A stretch of DNA of 40,224 bases from Plakobranchus ocellatus (Eukaryota; Mollusca; Gastropoda; Plakobranchidae), in assembly GCA_019648995.1 (NCBI GenBank), contig BLXT01002328.1, forward strand, positions 519,103-559,326. Direction: 5' to 3'. Positions 21,515 through 32,355 of the stretch are shown one piece after another. Both the position numbers and the translations under genes were made by a program. Positions within the stretch are counted from its first letter, which is position 1, and every line of letters begins with the position of its first letter. The notes beneath the pieces were generated by a model. It was not told the origin of the DNA and made no database searches. It saw only the letters and a list, made by a program, of their open reading frames with translations.

Positions 21515-21754
21515 TTAGGCCATAGTGATACTTGCATACATGTGTTTTTGACTTTGTTTAAACTCTTGCCACTCTATGAATGCAGTCTGTTCACTCTCCT
21601 TTAACCAATCTAAAGTGAGAAGAGTTTTTCCCCTTGTTTTCCCGTTGCCACTATGTAATGTATTTGTATTGGGAGACGATGACAATGGATGTCCAAAGTC
21701 TGTAACAACAATCTTCAGTTTCAATAAGCAGCTATGTTTCTTATCATAGGACAT
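21515..21754 (-). pseudogene. Gag-like fragment of the Ty3/gypsy relic
   Basis: The frame contains LTLDWLKESEQTAFIEWQEF followed by KQSQKHMYASIT. Its position upstream of the protease and RT of the same element is the main reason for calling it gag. Sequence similarity alone would be weak. Confidence 0.45.
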
Positions 21755-21856
21755 TGTGCAAAATACATGTGCAAGTAAAGGATATTAATCCTAATAATAA
21801 AAAGGAAGTATCATAAATTGTGTCCCTTGATTACGTCATGGACTTCAAATAACGTT

Positions 21857-21910
21857 ATTATTATTATTATTATTATTTTTTTTTTAATTAAAAAAAAAAA
21901 ATTTTTTTAA
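21857..21910 (+). repeat. (TTA)n and T/A homopolymer tract
   Basis: About seven TAT/TTA units followed by T, A and T runs, just beyond the gag end of the gypsy relic. Confidence 0.93.
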
Positions 21911-22439
21911 TAGGTATAAACTACAAGTAGTTGTTACGCCTGTCGTCAAGTTAGATTTTTTTGTTTTGTTTGAAAAAAAAAAGGCCTATTAAGATGCATG
22001 ATTGCAATGTTTACAAGTGAGAAAGAGAAAAACATTCTGTTCAAACATTTTCCAAGAAAATTTATGAAAATTATTTACCAAGCGCTATATAAAGTGCATT
22101 AAAATCTTTTTTATGATGCTGGAAAAAAAAAGCCAAAGCCCCACTCCGTCATCCTTTTGGACGCGAAACGTTAATTAAAGATGAATACTTGATTCAGCTG
22201 TTAACCAATGCCAACAATATTTTTATACACATTATGAGGAGATAGTCATAATTAATATTGCTTAAGATTAAGCGAAAGTTTGCAGTTTGTTTACCATCTT
22301 TGTGGAAAGATACACCCTCAAAGTAAAACTCTGTTCACATAATATCTTTAAACAAAAAAACTGTTGATTCGAGACACACCTGTATTATTGTTTTGTTTCC
22401 ATCACAATTTAGGTCAACTTTTTATATATTTAAAAAAAA

Positions 22440-22567
22440 ACAAAAAACAAAAACAACCGGGCTTTCCCGGAAGTGCTAAAAATATCCAGCGAAAACTTGT
22501 CTGCAAAGTGCTATACTTTATCTAGTTTCAGGTATTGCTACTTATGTTGTTGGGGAGCTAGCTCAAC
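22440..22567 (+). promoter_or_regulatory. Likely FARSA promoter/5'UTR with an ETS-type site
   Basis: CCGGAAGT at 22,467-22,474 is a consensus ETS (GABP-type) site, a frequent core-promoter element of housekeeping genes. It lies 94 bp upstream of the start codon. A mirrored ACCGGGC/CCCGG context surrounds it. No TATA box at a standard distance is evident. The start codon context AACATGG (A at -3, G at +4) is favourable. The promoter role is inferred from position and motif. Confidence 0.5.
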
Positions 22568-22705
22568 ATGGCAGAAGTTACAGAAACTTTGCTAGTTGAA
22601 TTGAATCAGGTCGTTAGTGTTGATTCGATTCATCTATCTCAAAAGCTTGGAATTAGTCACCAAAACATAGTGGGCGCTATAAAGAGCTTACAGTCTTTGG
22701 GAGAT
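22568..22705 (+). CDS. FARSA: FARSA exon 1 (coding)
   Basis: 46 codons from the ATG at 22,568 to GAT, with donor GTAAGT at 22,706. It encodes [14 protein letters not shown] onward to IKSLQSLGD, the first winged-helix unit. Confidence 0.96.
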
Positions 22706-25700
22706 GTAAGTATAGATCTAGAATCTAGATAAATAAGATATTGCTAGATCCAGATCTAGATCTATGTTTTTGCCACATCTCAACGTGGTTAATTAAATGA
22801 ATGACGCAATCTTTTTGTAAGATCTTGAAAACATATCTCGTCTAGATCTAGTTTTATCAGTTTGTTGAAGCCTATAAACTGAATAAATAAGGCTTTTGAA
22901 TAAATAACAAGACTTCCATACGATAAAGCATCACAGAAAGGATGATTTATGCGCTTTTTTATTGCGAATAATCGGGGAAATAGGTCCAATCATTATTTTC
23001 CCAAACTCCCGAACGCAGTAGCACTACTACTTACTTTAAGGGGACCTGTGCTTCTAGATCTAACTTCATCAGCTGCGTACTAATATGAGTATGCCAGTGT
23101 TATTAAACTATCTGTCTCTTTAGCGTTTGGGAAAATAAAGTCGGACTCTATTTATCCAAGCATTTGGGAAAATAAAGCGGGCCTTTTTAATTTGTTTATT
23201 GGCATGTACTCAAGGAAAATAAACTGATGAAAGCTAGACTTCTCCCTAACCTTTCATATCACAGCACTAAACAATTTCATAACCTGCAAATAAAACACAA
23301 TTTCTAGAGTCCACTTGCATTAAATTATTATTTAATAATTGCTGAAACAGACTTGATCATCAAAAACTCCTCTCCCATCCAGGCATAATTCACGATAGTG
23401 ATTATTTTTTTCCCCAAAATTCAAAAGATTTTGTTGTTTTCAGACCAAATTATTTATAATTGTTAATTTTAAAGTTGTCATCAGTTGTCCAAAGTTGCCT
23501 TCATTTAGTCATTATTTGTAATCGAAATATGGCTATGAGTGCCTATTCAGAAATCTTTCTGTTTTTTTATTTATTAGGCTTCAAACCATCTACTTTAACC
23601 TTGGCCATACTTTCCTATTATCACTACAGGTAAATTTTTACCATCACACCAACTTGCTGATGAAATGAAAGCATGGCATGCTGTGTTTTAAAAGTCCCTT
23701 TAAGAAAAGAACATAGTAAAATACATGAACTTGAAAACTAAATGTCTTGTGAACTGTTTGTTTGACCATGGGAGTGCTATATTCATGTTATGCTTCCTTG
23801 AAAACATGTAATAAATATCATTCTAAAACCTCAAAGAGGTTGTGATGTTTAAGTAAAGAAAATATCATATGCCTATCTACCCCCTGTACACCCCAAGACG
23901 TTTTCAACCACTCGTTTGTATGTTGAAAAAACTAATTGCCATGTGCTTAATAGACCTATCGATGATGCACTTCCCAGCTGCTTTGCCTGCAAAGCAAGCT
24001 CTGACAATATTGAAAATGGATTGACTGACCAGAAGCCTGGAGCAAAAGTAAGGAAATGTGCATATAATATGAGCCTCTCAAAAAGTGGTCATTATACAAA
24101 AAGGTCGTTAAAACACTACATAACTTGCTTTAAGATTTTTCCCATTTCTTTTAAATCATTCTATTAAATAGGACTTACAGACATACATAAGACAGCATGA
24201 GGTAACAGACTAGAAAGCATAAATAAAATGTCTGATCTTTAGGTCCTAAAGCATAGCCCAAATTGGGGCATTTAAAAAACATGTGCTGAATGTATAAAAT
24301 ATATTTTGATCCTTTTTTTTTTTGGCTTTGAAGTTCTTATTTGTTTTTGTGACTGCCCAAGATAGTTTTGGTTCTAATTTTAGATTGAATTACGACTGTG
24401 TCAGTCATTGCCACATTTCCCACAAAGACAATTTATGAAGAAAAACATTATATTTGCCCCGTAACATTCCACAAAACAAAAAACCAGAGCTAATTTAATA
24501 TGAGAAGGTAAAGAAATGGAGTGATAAAAAATTGCTCAGAAAATCTTATCATGAAGTATATATATATATCTTGTAATTGTGATGGATGAAGAATTTTTGT
24601 CAGCTTGTATTATGATCAAGTGTATATAAATGCAAAGAGCATAATTAATTTTGATTATAAATCTATGGTAATTGCCAAGAATGCAGCTTTTCAATCCTTC
24701 ACTTAAGAAGAGCTCTTTGCTTCATTGAAAATGTAGGACATCTTGTCTCTTGAGGAGTGTAACATTTTTTGTCCGCAGGTGTTGCAGCCAAGTTGATTGA
24801 CATGGTGTAATAAATTGCCCAATTCTATAGGCATCTTTTACATTTTACTACAGTACTGGCCTTAATAAAAGAAAAGATCAGAGCATAACTAATTCACTTA
24901 AAACAAAAATCCCATTGACAATTTGTTTGTTTTGCAGTAATGCTGTGATTCATCAATAGCTTTATCAGTAAAGTGATCACTCAAACTTTGGAGTGTAATT
25001 AACCCTAAAATTGTCCTTCTCTTTTTCATGCCCTTTCTACACAGTGCTCAGTGTTTTATTTCAAGCCAATATTAAGTGGATGAAATTATAAAGTGGAACA
25101 GGTGTTTCTAGCAATATTAGTGGCAATCATTACAATTCCCTTTTGGAGTTTGTCTGTGTAATGATCGATCATTAGTCAAAGGAAATCACCTTTTCTCTCA
25201 CTAAAGCATGAGATAGCTGACTCATCTCATGTCACAAAAATCAAGTTCTGATTTATTTGTAACTGAAATGATAGCAAAAACAGTAATAAACAAAGTTAAT
25301 TCTAATTTGATAAATTTGAAGAAAATTCTCCTAAAATTGATTGGGAAACTAGACAAATCCATTCCTAGCAACAGTATGAAAGAAAAAAACCCATTACAAT
25401 CACTTATAAGTAAATGTGTGTGGATTTTCTAAATTATAAAACTTGAAAAGATGATGTCTAATGTGTTTTGATCATTACACTGACAAAGTCCAGCTTTAAA
25501 TTTAATGATTTTTTATTGTTTTTCATACAAGGTTTTTTAATGGATATTTTTGATTAAGGACTGTCATATTCTAATAAACCAAGTCAGTTTCATTAACTAC
25601 CCTATCTGTTTAGGCTTGTTTTGCAGCTTCCATTTTTGTGCATGAAATGATCAACACTTCCTGATCAGGAAAACTTTGCTTTCTAAAATTTTCATGTAGT

Positions 25701-28700
25701 TTGTGATGTTTTAAATTGTATTTTATTAAGGCTTAATAATCTGGGAATCATATGATGTAGGAAAGTGAGATGTAGATCAATATACTTTGAATTTTTAGGA
25801 CCAATGTGTTACTTTAGAGACTAGCTTTTTAGCCAGGCTCATATACATATTGACCTTATAAATGTCTTTAGAGGGATGGGCCCTGAATTCAATCAATATA
25901 TGTAGATTTTGCAGCCTTTTTTTTTTTGTCCCAGTCAGGTTACAGACCAAAACAGATGCTTATTTGGAAAAAAAAAAAAAAATTTCAGGATAAAGCATAT
26001 TATTTTAACATGTACTCTAGGGCGCTTTCTGTCCTCCAAAGTGTCTCATGCTGAGTTTAGTTCATGAGCTTTGATCCAGCAATGACTTTTGAAATATAAT
26101 GAAAAAGGCAAGGCATAGAAATTGTGTCCCCTTGCCCCATAGCTTTATGATTCTTCTGTGATAAATATAACAATTTTGAAAGCACTCGATCTATTGATAC
26201 TTTTCTTTAGTGCACATTGGGAAGTCTTGCCTTTTTGCAGGACTAATTCTACATGCCCAGTCTGCAGAAATATCGCTTCAGTTTGTAATTTACCATTGAT
26301 ATTGTCTATATTTTGTTAAAAATAAGCAGAGGCCCACACTGAAGGCAGCAGTTCACGTGTCCAACAATACCTGTTTTGAAATATTCTCTTTCTTTGGTGG
26401 GAGCGCACACCAAGTCGGCGACTTGTTGGAGCGTCGGAGCTATCCTTTGTGTTTTACAGCCTTGTCTTATGTCAGTGGCTCTGTTGGATAAGGGAAAGGG
26501 GAGTGCCATTACGTGACCACTCATAATTCTACTGACCGCTGCCGCGTGAAACACTAGGCCTGTCTTGTTACGCAAAATATCAGGCTAACTTGTCGGTGGG
26601 TAGCGCACAGTAACTGCGACATCAGTCCTTCAAGTTAGCCCTGACAAGTCGCGTCGCCCCCAGTGTGCGCCTACGCTAAGAATTATACTGTAGGACAATA
26701 TTGATGTGACCAATTTTGCCACAGGACAGGGATCTTTAAAAAACAAACTTTTGAAGTGCACAATCCTTAGAAGGTAGAAGTTAGGCAATAACAAATAATT
26801 ATAAAATAATAATTTAAGATTTTGCTTTCTGTAGTTTCTCTCATATATGTGAGGGAGGGTTGGTTGCACAGTGGATTGCGAATCTGCCCTGAGATCTGCA
26901 GGGATCCTTCTGTCTCCAGTTTGAGTCCTGCCACTGCCATCCTGGCCTGATGGAGGGCCTGAAAGCCTAGATTATTTTGTTGTGGATTGCTATACATACA
27001 AAAACCAATCTGTTACATGAGCCTTTGCCAAATGGTGGCAAATTTTTAGACATGTCTTACAAAATTGGTTGTTATTGCCTGAAAAATAAAATATATCACT
27101 TCTAAAATTTCTTTGTAAATTGTGCCTTAAATGACCCTTTGTTGTATAGGAGCTGACTCGTAGGCCTTGGATAAACTGGAATAGCAATTACTTTTTGTTT
27201 GTTGATAAAAATATGCTAATTTAGACCATAAAATGTGTCATATTTGAATGTTAATTTCTAGATCTCTAAACTTAATAATAAAATAAAAACTTAAAGAGTA
27301 ATATTATTATGTTTCAACATCATATGCTTAGGCCTTAGTTACTTATGGCTTCATTAAGAAAACCAAAAGTCTTTACACCTGTCTGAAAATATTAATTTTA
27401 AACATAACGTGTGTCATTTTTTTAATGAAGCCACTTTTATTCCTTCTAAAAGCCTCCAATCTATGATGCAGGAGCCGTGGAACAGGCATAATATATAGAA
27501 CAATGTTAGAGAGGCCGAGGCTTGTAGTGAGTTCAGAGCTATAACTTTCTTTTGTAATATGAGCAAGGTCTTTACAAACAACACAAAATGTCGTCATTTG
27601 TTATGCTTGAAAGAATGGGTCACAAAAGGAGATCAACATTTCTGCAAATAGTTTAGTTTCCATTTTTGGAATNNNNNNNNNNNNNNNNNNNNNNNNNNNN
27701 NNNNNNNNNNNNNNNNNNNNNNNNNNNNNNNNNNNNNNNNNNNNNNNNNNNNNNNNNNNNNNNNNNNNNNNNNNNNNNNNNNNNNNNNNNNNNNNNNNNN
27801 NNNNNNNNNNNNNNNNNNNNNNNNNNNNNNNNNNNNNNNNNNNNNNNNNNNNNNNNNNNNNNNNNNNNNNNNNNNNNNNNNNNNNNNNNNNNNNNNNNNN
27901 NNNNNNNNNNNNNNNNNNNNNNNNNNNNNNNNNNNNNNNNNNNNNNNNNNNNNNNNNNNNNNNNNNNNNNNNNNNNNNNNNNNNNNNNNNNNNNNNNNNN
28001 NNNNNNNNNNNNNNNNNNNNNNNNNNNNNNNNNNNNNNNNNNNNNNNNNNNNNNNNNNNNNNNNNNNNNNNNNNNNNNNNNNNNNNNNNNNNNNNNNNNN
28101 NNNNNNNNNNNNNNNNNNNNNNNNNNNNNNNNNNNNNNNNNNNNNNNNNNNNNNNNNNNNNNNNNNNNNNNNNNNNNNNNNNNNNNNNNNNNNNNNNNNN
28201 NNNNNNNNNNNNNNNNNNNNNNNNNNNNNNNNNNNNNNNNNNNNNNNNNNNNNNNNNNNNNNNNNNNNNNNNNNNNNNNNNNNNNNNNNNNNNNNNNNNN
28301 NNNNNNNNNNNNNNNNNNNNNNNNNNNNNNNNNNNNNNNNNNNNNNNNNNNNNNNNNNNNNNNNNNNNNNNNNNNNNNNNNNNNNNNNNNNNNNNNNNNN
28401 NNNNNNNNNNNNNNNNNNNNNNNNNNNNNNNNNNNNNNNNNNNNNNNNNNNNNNNNNNNNNNAATAAACAAAGTTGATTCTAATTTGACAAATTTGAAGA
28501 AAATTCTCCTAAATTGATTGGGAAACTAGACTAATCCATTCCTAGCAAAAATTACTTTCGTTTGTTGATAAAAATATGCTAATTTAGACCATAAAATGTG
28601 TCATATTTGAATGTTACTTTCTAGATCTCTAAACTTAATAATAAAATAAATACTTAAAGAGTAATATTATTATGTTTCAACATCATACGTTTAGGCCTTA

Positions 28701-31700
28701 GTTACTTATTGCTTCATTAAGAAAACCAAAAGTCTTTACTCTTGTCTGAAAATATAAATTTTAAACATAACGTATGTCAATTTTTAAATGAAGCCACTTT
28801 TATTCCTTCTAAAAGCCTCCAATCTATGATGCAGGAGCCGTGGAACAGGCATGATATTTAGAACAATGTTAGAGAGGTCGAGGCTTGTAGTGAGTTCAGA
28901 GCTATAACTTTCTTTTGTAATATGAGCGAGGTCTTTACAAACAACACAAAATGTCGTCATTTGTTATGCTTGAAAGAATGGGTCACAAAAGGAGATCAAC
29001 ATTTTCGCAAACAGTTTAGTTTCCATTTTTGGAATCCATCATGTGTACTTCTTTTTTATTAAACGAAAAGAATTTTATCTCCTAAGGTAAGTTTTTGTAT
29101 GTCATAATCACATTTATAAGAAAATGCAGTGTTGCAAAAGGCATTGTGTGGTCAAGTTAGTCTTTAGCCTGCAACTTCATGCCGAGCTTTATTTTGGGTT
29201 ACATCCCTCAGTAGTCTTGTGTCCTATGACAATAGGGAGAGGAAAAAACATTGATAATTTTTTTTTGCAACAGGTAATTAAAGTTCAAGAAAAGCAAACA
29301 AAAAAATGGCAACTTACTGATGAGGGGAACATGGTGTTGGAGAAAGGAAGCCATGAAGCAGTTCTTTTCAAGGCCATACCACCTGAAGGGATTCTTCAGT
29401 CTCAGCTCATGGTAAGAACATTGTACGGGATTTTGGATAGAATGCATTATCAAACATTTTTTTTTTTCAAATAAAAATAAGACAAAGGACAGAAATTTGA
29501 TTAAAAAAAATTGTTTTTGGTGCTCATTTTGTCAACTCAAATTTTGTAATATCCCAATTAATTAATATCCTTGCTGAAAAAGGCATTTTTTTTTTCTATT
29601 AAGAGATTGATAATACTGTAGCCAAATGAAGAGCACTATCATCATGTGTTAAGGTTGTGGATGATCCTAACTTTTAATTTAGCTATATATTGGCACAATA
29701 GTACAGCAGATCCTCTCCTCTTGCAAACTTGAACATTTTCAAACTGAAAATTGATGTAATTGAGTTTTTTTCTCCTCTTCATCCTTTTTATTTTATTCTA
29801 ATGGTGGTACACACATAATCATTCAATAAATACCCAAATTTTGAGCAAGAATTTTGCATTTAAAAAGGATGTAATTTTTATCCTTTCAAGTGGACACAAT
29901 TTTAATATCAGTCACTATCAGGCCTGATAAATATTCCTGTCAACCAAGGACTGTCTGTCCATGCTTGAACTAAGCTTATGTTTAAGAATAATCCACATTC
30001 CTCATTTATTTGTAACTATATCTGATTTTGTCTTAATAAATCTGCAGGTTTTGGTGTTTGCACTAAACTTAAAGTTACACGCTCTCGTTAGCATCTGCTG
30101 TTGCTCTGAATTTGCAATTTTTTTCCCTTCTCAAGGGAGAATAGCATTTTGATAATGGCTTTGTTATGCACTGAGTCATGCTTTTGCATATAAAATGCAC
30201 ATGCTATACAAAACTTGTCCTATTGTAGTTTTATGGTTATGTCTCATCATTTTCATTGTCATTCTCTCCATTCTTACATAGTGCTATTTCCTTGAGAAAG
30301 AGCAGGCAAAGGTTTTGAAACAATTAAGATTTATGTTGCTCACACAAATGTGAACAGAATAGCATTTGAGAGGCATACAAATTTTTCTTTTTAATTTTCA
30401 CATGGAAATTCAAAATCTGTGTGTTACATCCACCTTTGGCTTTTAAGAGGTGAAAATGCTTTGTATCTCTCACTTTATAATCTTTAGATGCTTTTTTTTG
30501 TGTATTTTTTAGGCTATATGGTTAGTTTCTTTCCTTGCCCCTGCAGTATTCAAGATAATGTCCAGGGAAATACTTAAGATTGAATGGCCATCATGTGAAA
30601 GTCCCAATATGATCTACTGCAGCTGTACTTTTACTCCAATTTTTACTCTCTATATCTTATAGGCTTCTGTTCCAAATGCTAAGGTAGGCTTTAGCAAGGC
30701 TATGTCAGCAGGTTGGATTGCAGTAGACAAGAATGCAGAAGGAGGACCAAGAGTAACCAAAAAGGTAAAGCAAGGCCATGCTAACTTGCAATAAAGGAAG
30801 AATTCTATGCTTATGGCTTAGCACCACTGATATATTAGTTGGGTACCACATTAGGTCTTTTAGTGTGGTGGGTCATTGACAGAACCTGTCCTAAGTGCAG
30901 CATTTTTTATAAGTAATTATCATTGTTCTTTACAGAAACTGCTTAAACCCACAAATACAAAAGAAATACTTCTATATGTGTGGATTGTGAGAGTTGAGCG
31001 CAATAAATCTGACTCATCTAAAGGTGAATGTCCTTAAAGCAGGTTCAGTACAAATTTTTTAATTGTGAAGCCATTAAATTCATCATTGATCACACTAGTG
31101 TTAAAGGAAAAATGGCTTTTGTGGCAATAATATAACAAAATATTAATTTAATCACTCCAAAAGCTTCATATGAGTATGACATCAAGTAAACCTCTTGTAG
31201 GGCAAATCATTCATCTCACTCTTCTTGGTCAATTGTTTTAAAAAGTTTGGCTTGGGGTTTTACGAAATCATAAATGTTGGTCTGTTTCTAAATGTACTTT
31301 AATTTTATTTCGTGAAAATTATTAGGGTTATAAAGCAAAATACAATTTGGGTAAAAAAATGCTTCATGAGTGAATGATGTAGTTTAAAGAGATTTTATTT
31401 TTTTTCTACCGCACGATTTCTGTTTGTAGACAGCATAGTTAATAAAAAATAAATTAAAGAACTTATTGTGGAATCTGTTTATCTGCATTGCCTTAAAACT
31501 TACTGCATTAATAAGAAGGACTAACGATAAGGGATACCAATATTCTTGAAATCTTTTCCTTTCCATCATTGTGTGTCAGCGACTTATCAGCAATAAAAAA
31601 AAAAAAGCAACAAATAAAAAACCCTCATGGGATGAAGCACATTCTATTGTTATAAAAAAAAAGTTTATAATGTGGTGTTTTTAAAGAATATCACTTTAAA

Positions 31701-32316
31701 AGGCTGTAGTCCTGAATTTATCTAAAACAAAAACAAGAAAAGTAACTTCTCCATGGTGTAAACATGTTTCTGGTATATCTTTTTTGTTTAATGCAGGCAG
31801 TAGACATTGTAGTATACAGTAAATACTGCTTTAAAAAAAATCAGCAAAATGTGTATCTTTGCCAAAAAAATATTAAAATTTCAGATTTTGCTGAAAGGGA
31901 TAAATTTTGCCACTGTGAAAAACCTGATGAATCCTTTGCTTTATTGCACTTTTAGTGATTATCCCATGGAAGAAGAAGTAAAAAAAATTAACAGCTCATG
32001 AAAAATTATGTGTGACATGATTTGTCATTGAAACCAAAAACATTTTTTAACAGTGGTATTTATTAACCCCATATTATTTTAAAATGGCAGGCTTAATTCA
32101 CAGGTTTCACCCTTATTTTATTGTATAGAATTTTCTCATGAAACACAAAAGAAAAATTCATTTTATTCTTTCAGGTCTGAGTAAATGAATATATATATGA
32201 AGTTAAAATTTTATGCTAATGATAGTTTCTATTTTAATTGTCCTCTTTGAATATGGATTTAGTTATAATATAGATTTTATGCATATCACTAGGTTGGAAC
32301 CATAAAATACTTTGCA

Positions 32317-32355
<39 letters not shown>

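Larger units (their letters stand above)
17670..21760 (-). mobile_element. Ty3/gypsy LTR retrotransposon gag-pol relic
   Basis: Reading on the minus strand, the domain order is gag-like (about 21,754-21,515), zinc-knuckle remnant (about 21,060-21,000), aspartic protease with DTG at 20,730-20,738, reverse transcriptase (about 20,400-19,820), RNase H (about 19,660-18,967), integrase zinc-binding and catalytic core (about 18,900-18,230), and integrase tail (18,057-17,674). This is the Ty3/gypsy order, with integrase after RNase H. The whole is broken by many stops and frameshifts and cannot be functional. No paired LTRs, primer-binding site or target-site duplication were found, so the element is probably trimmed at both ends. 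Individual parts are listed separately. Confidence 0.9.
25372..27187. repeat. 1,816-bp presence/absence segment
   Basis: Present in copy 1 and absent in copy 2. TAGCAA occurs at both ends in copy 1 (25,366-25,371 and 27,182-27,187) and once in copy 2 (28,543-28,548). It contains a GC-richer fold-back region and SINE copy B. It could be an insertion with a 6-bp target duplication or a deletion through 6-bp microhomology. Confidence 0.85.
25285..27672. repeat. Haplotype-like duplicate, copy 1 (left flank of gap 2)
   Basis: 25,285-25,371 matches 28,463-28,548, and 27,188-27,672 matches 28,549-29,035, both with only scattered differences. The intervening 25,372-27,187 has no counterpart in copy 2. 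The match runs exactly to the last base before the N run. Confidence 0.92.

Noticed and set aside
23916..24167. 83-codon + strand frame with several Cys residues
   Set aside because: No recognised family and no convincing acceptor or donor. It sits inside FARSA intron 1.
26306..26575. 89-codon minus-strand frame in the variable segment
   Set aside because: It overlaps the GC-richer fold-back element and shows no domain. The open frame is likely a by-product of composition.
27653..28517. Long open frames of about 272-283 codons across gap 2
   Set aside because: Same reason: the frame is open only because N codons are not stops.
29124..29474. Treating the whole 116-codon frame as one exon
   Set aside because: Only 29,274-29,411 matches FARSA and is bounded by splice sites. 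The flanking codons are intron read-through.
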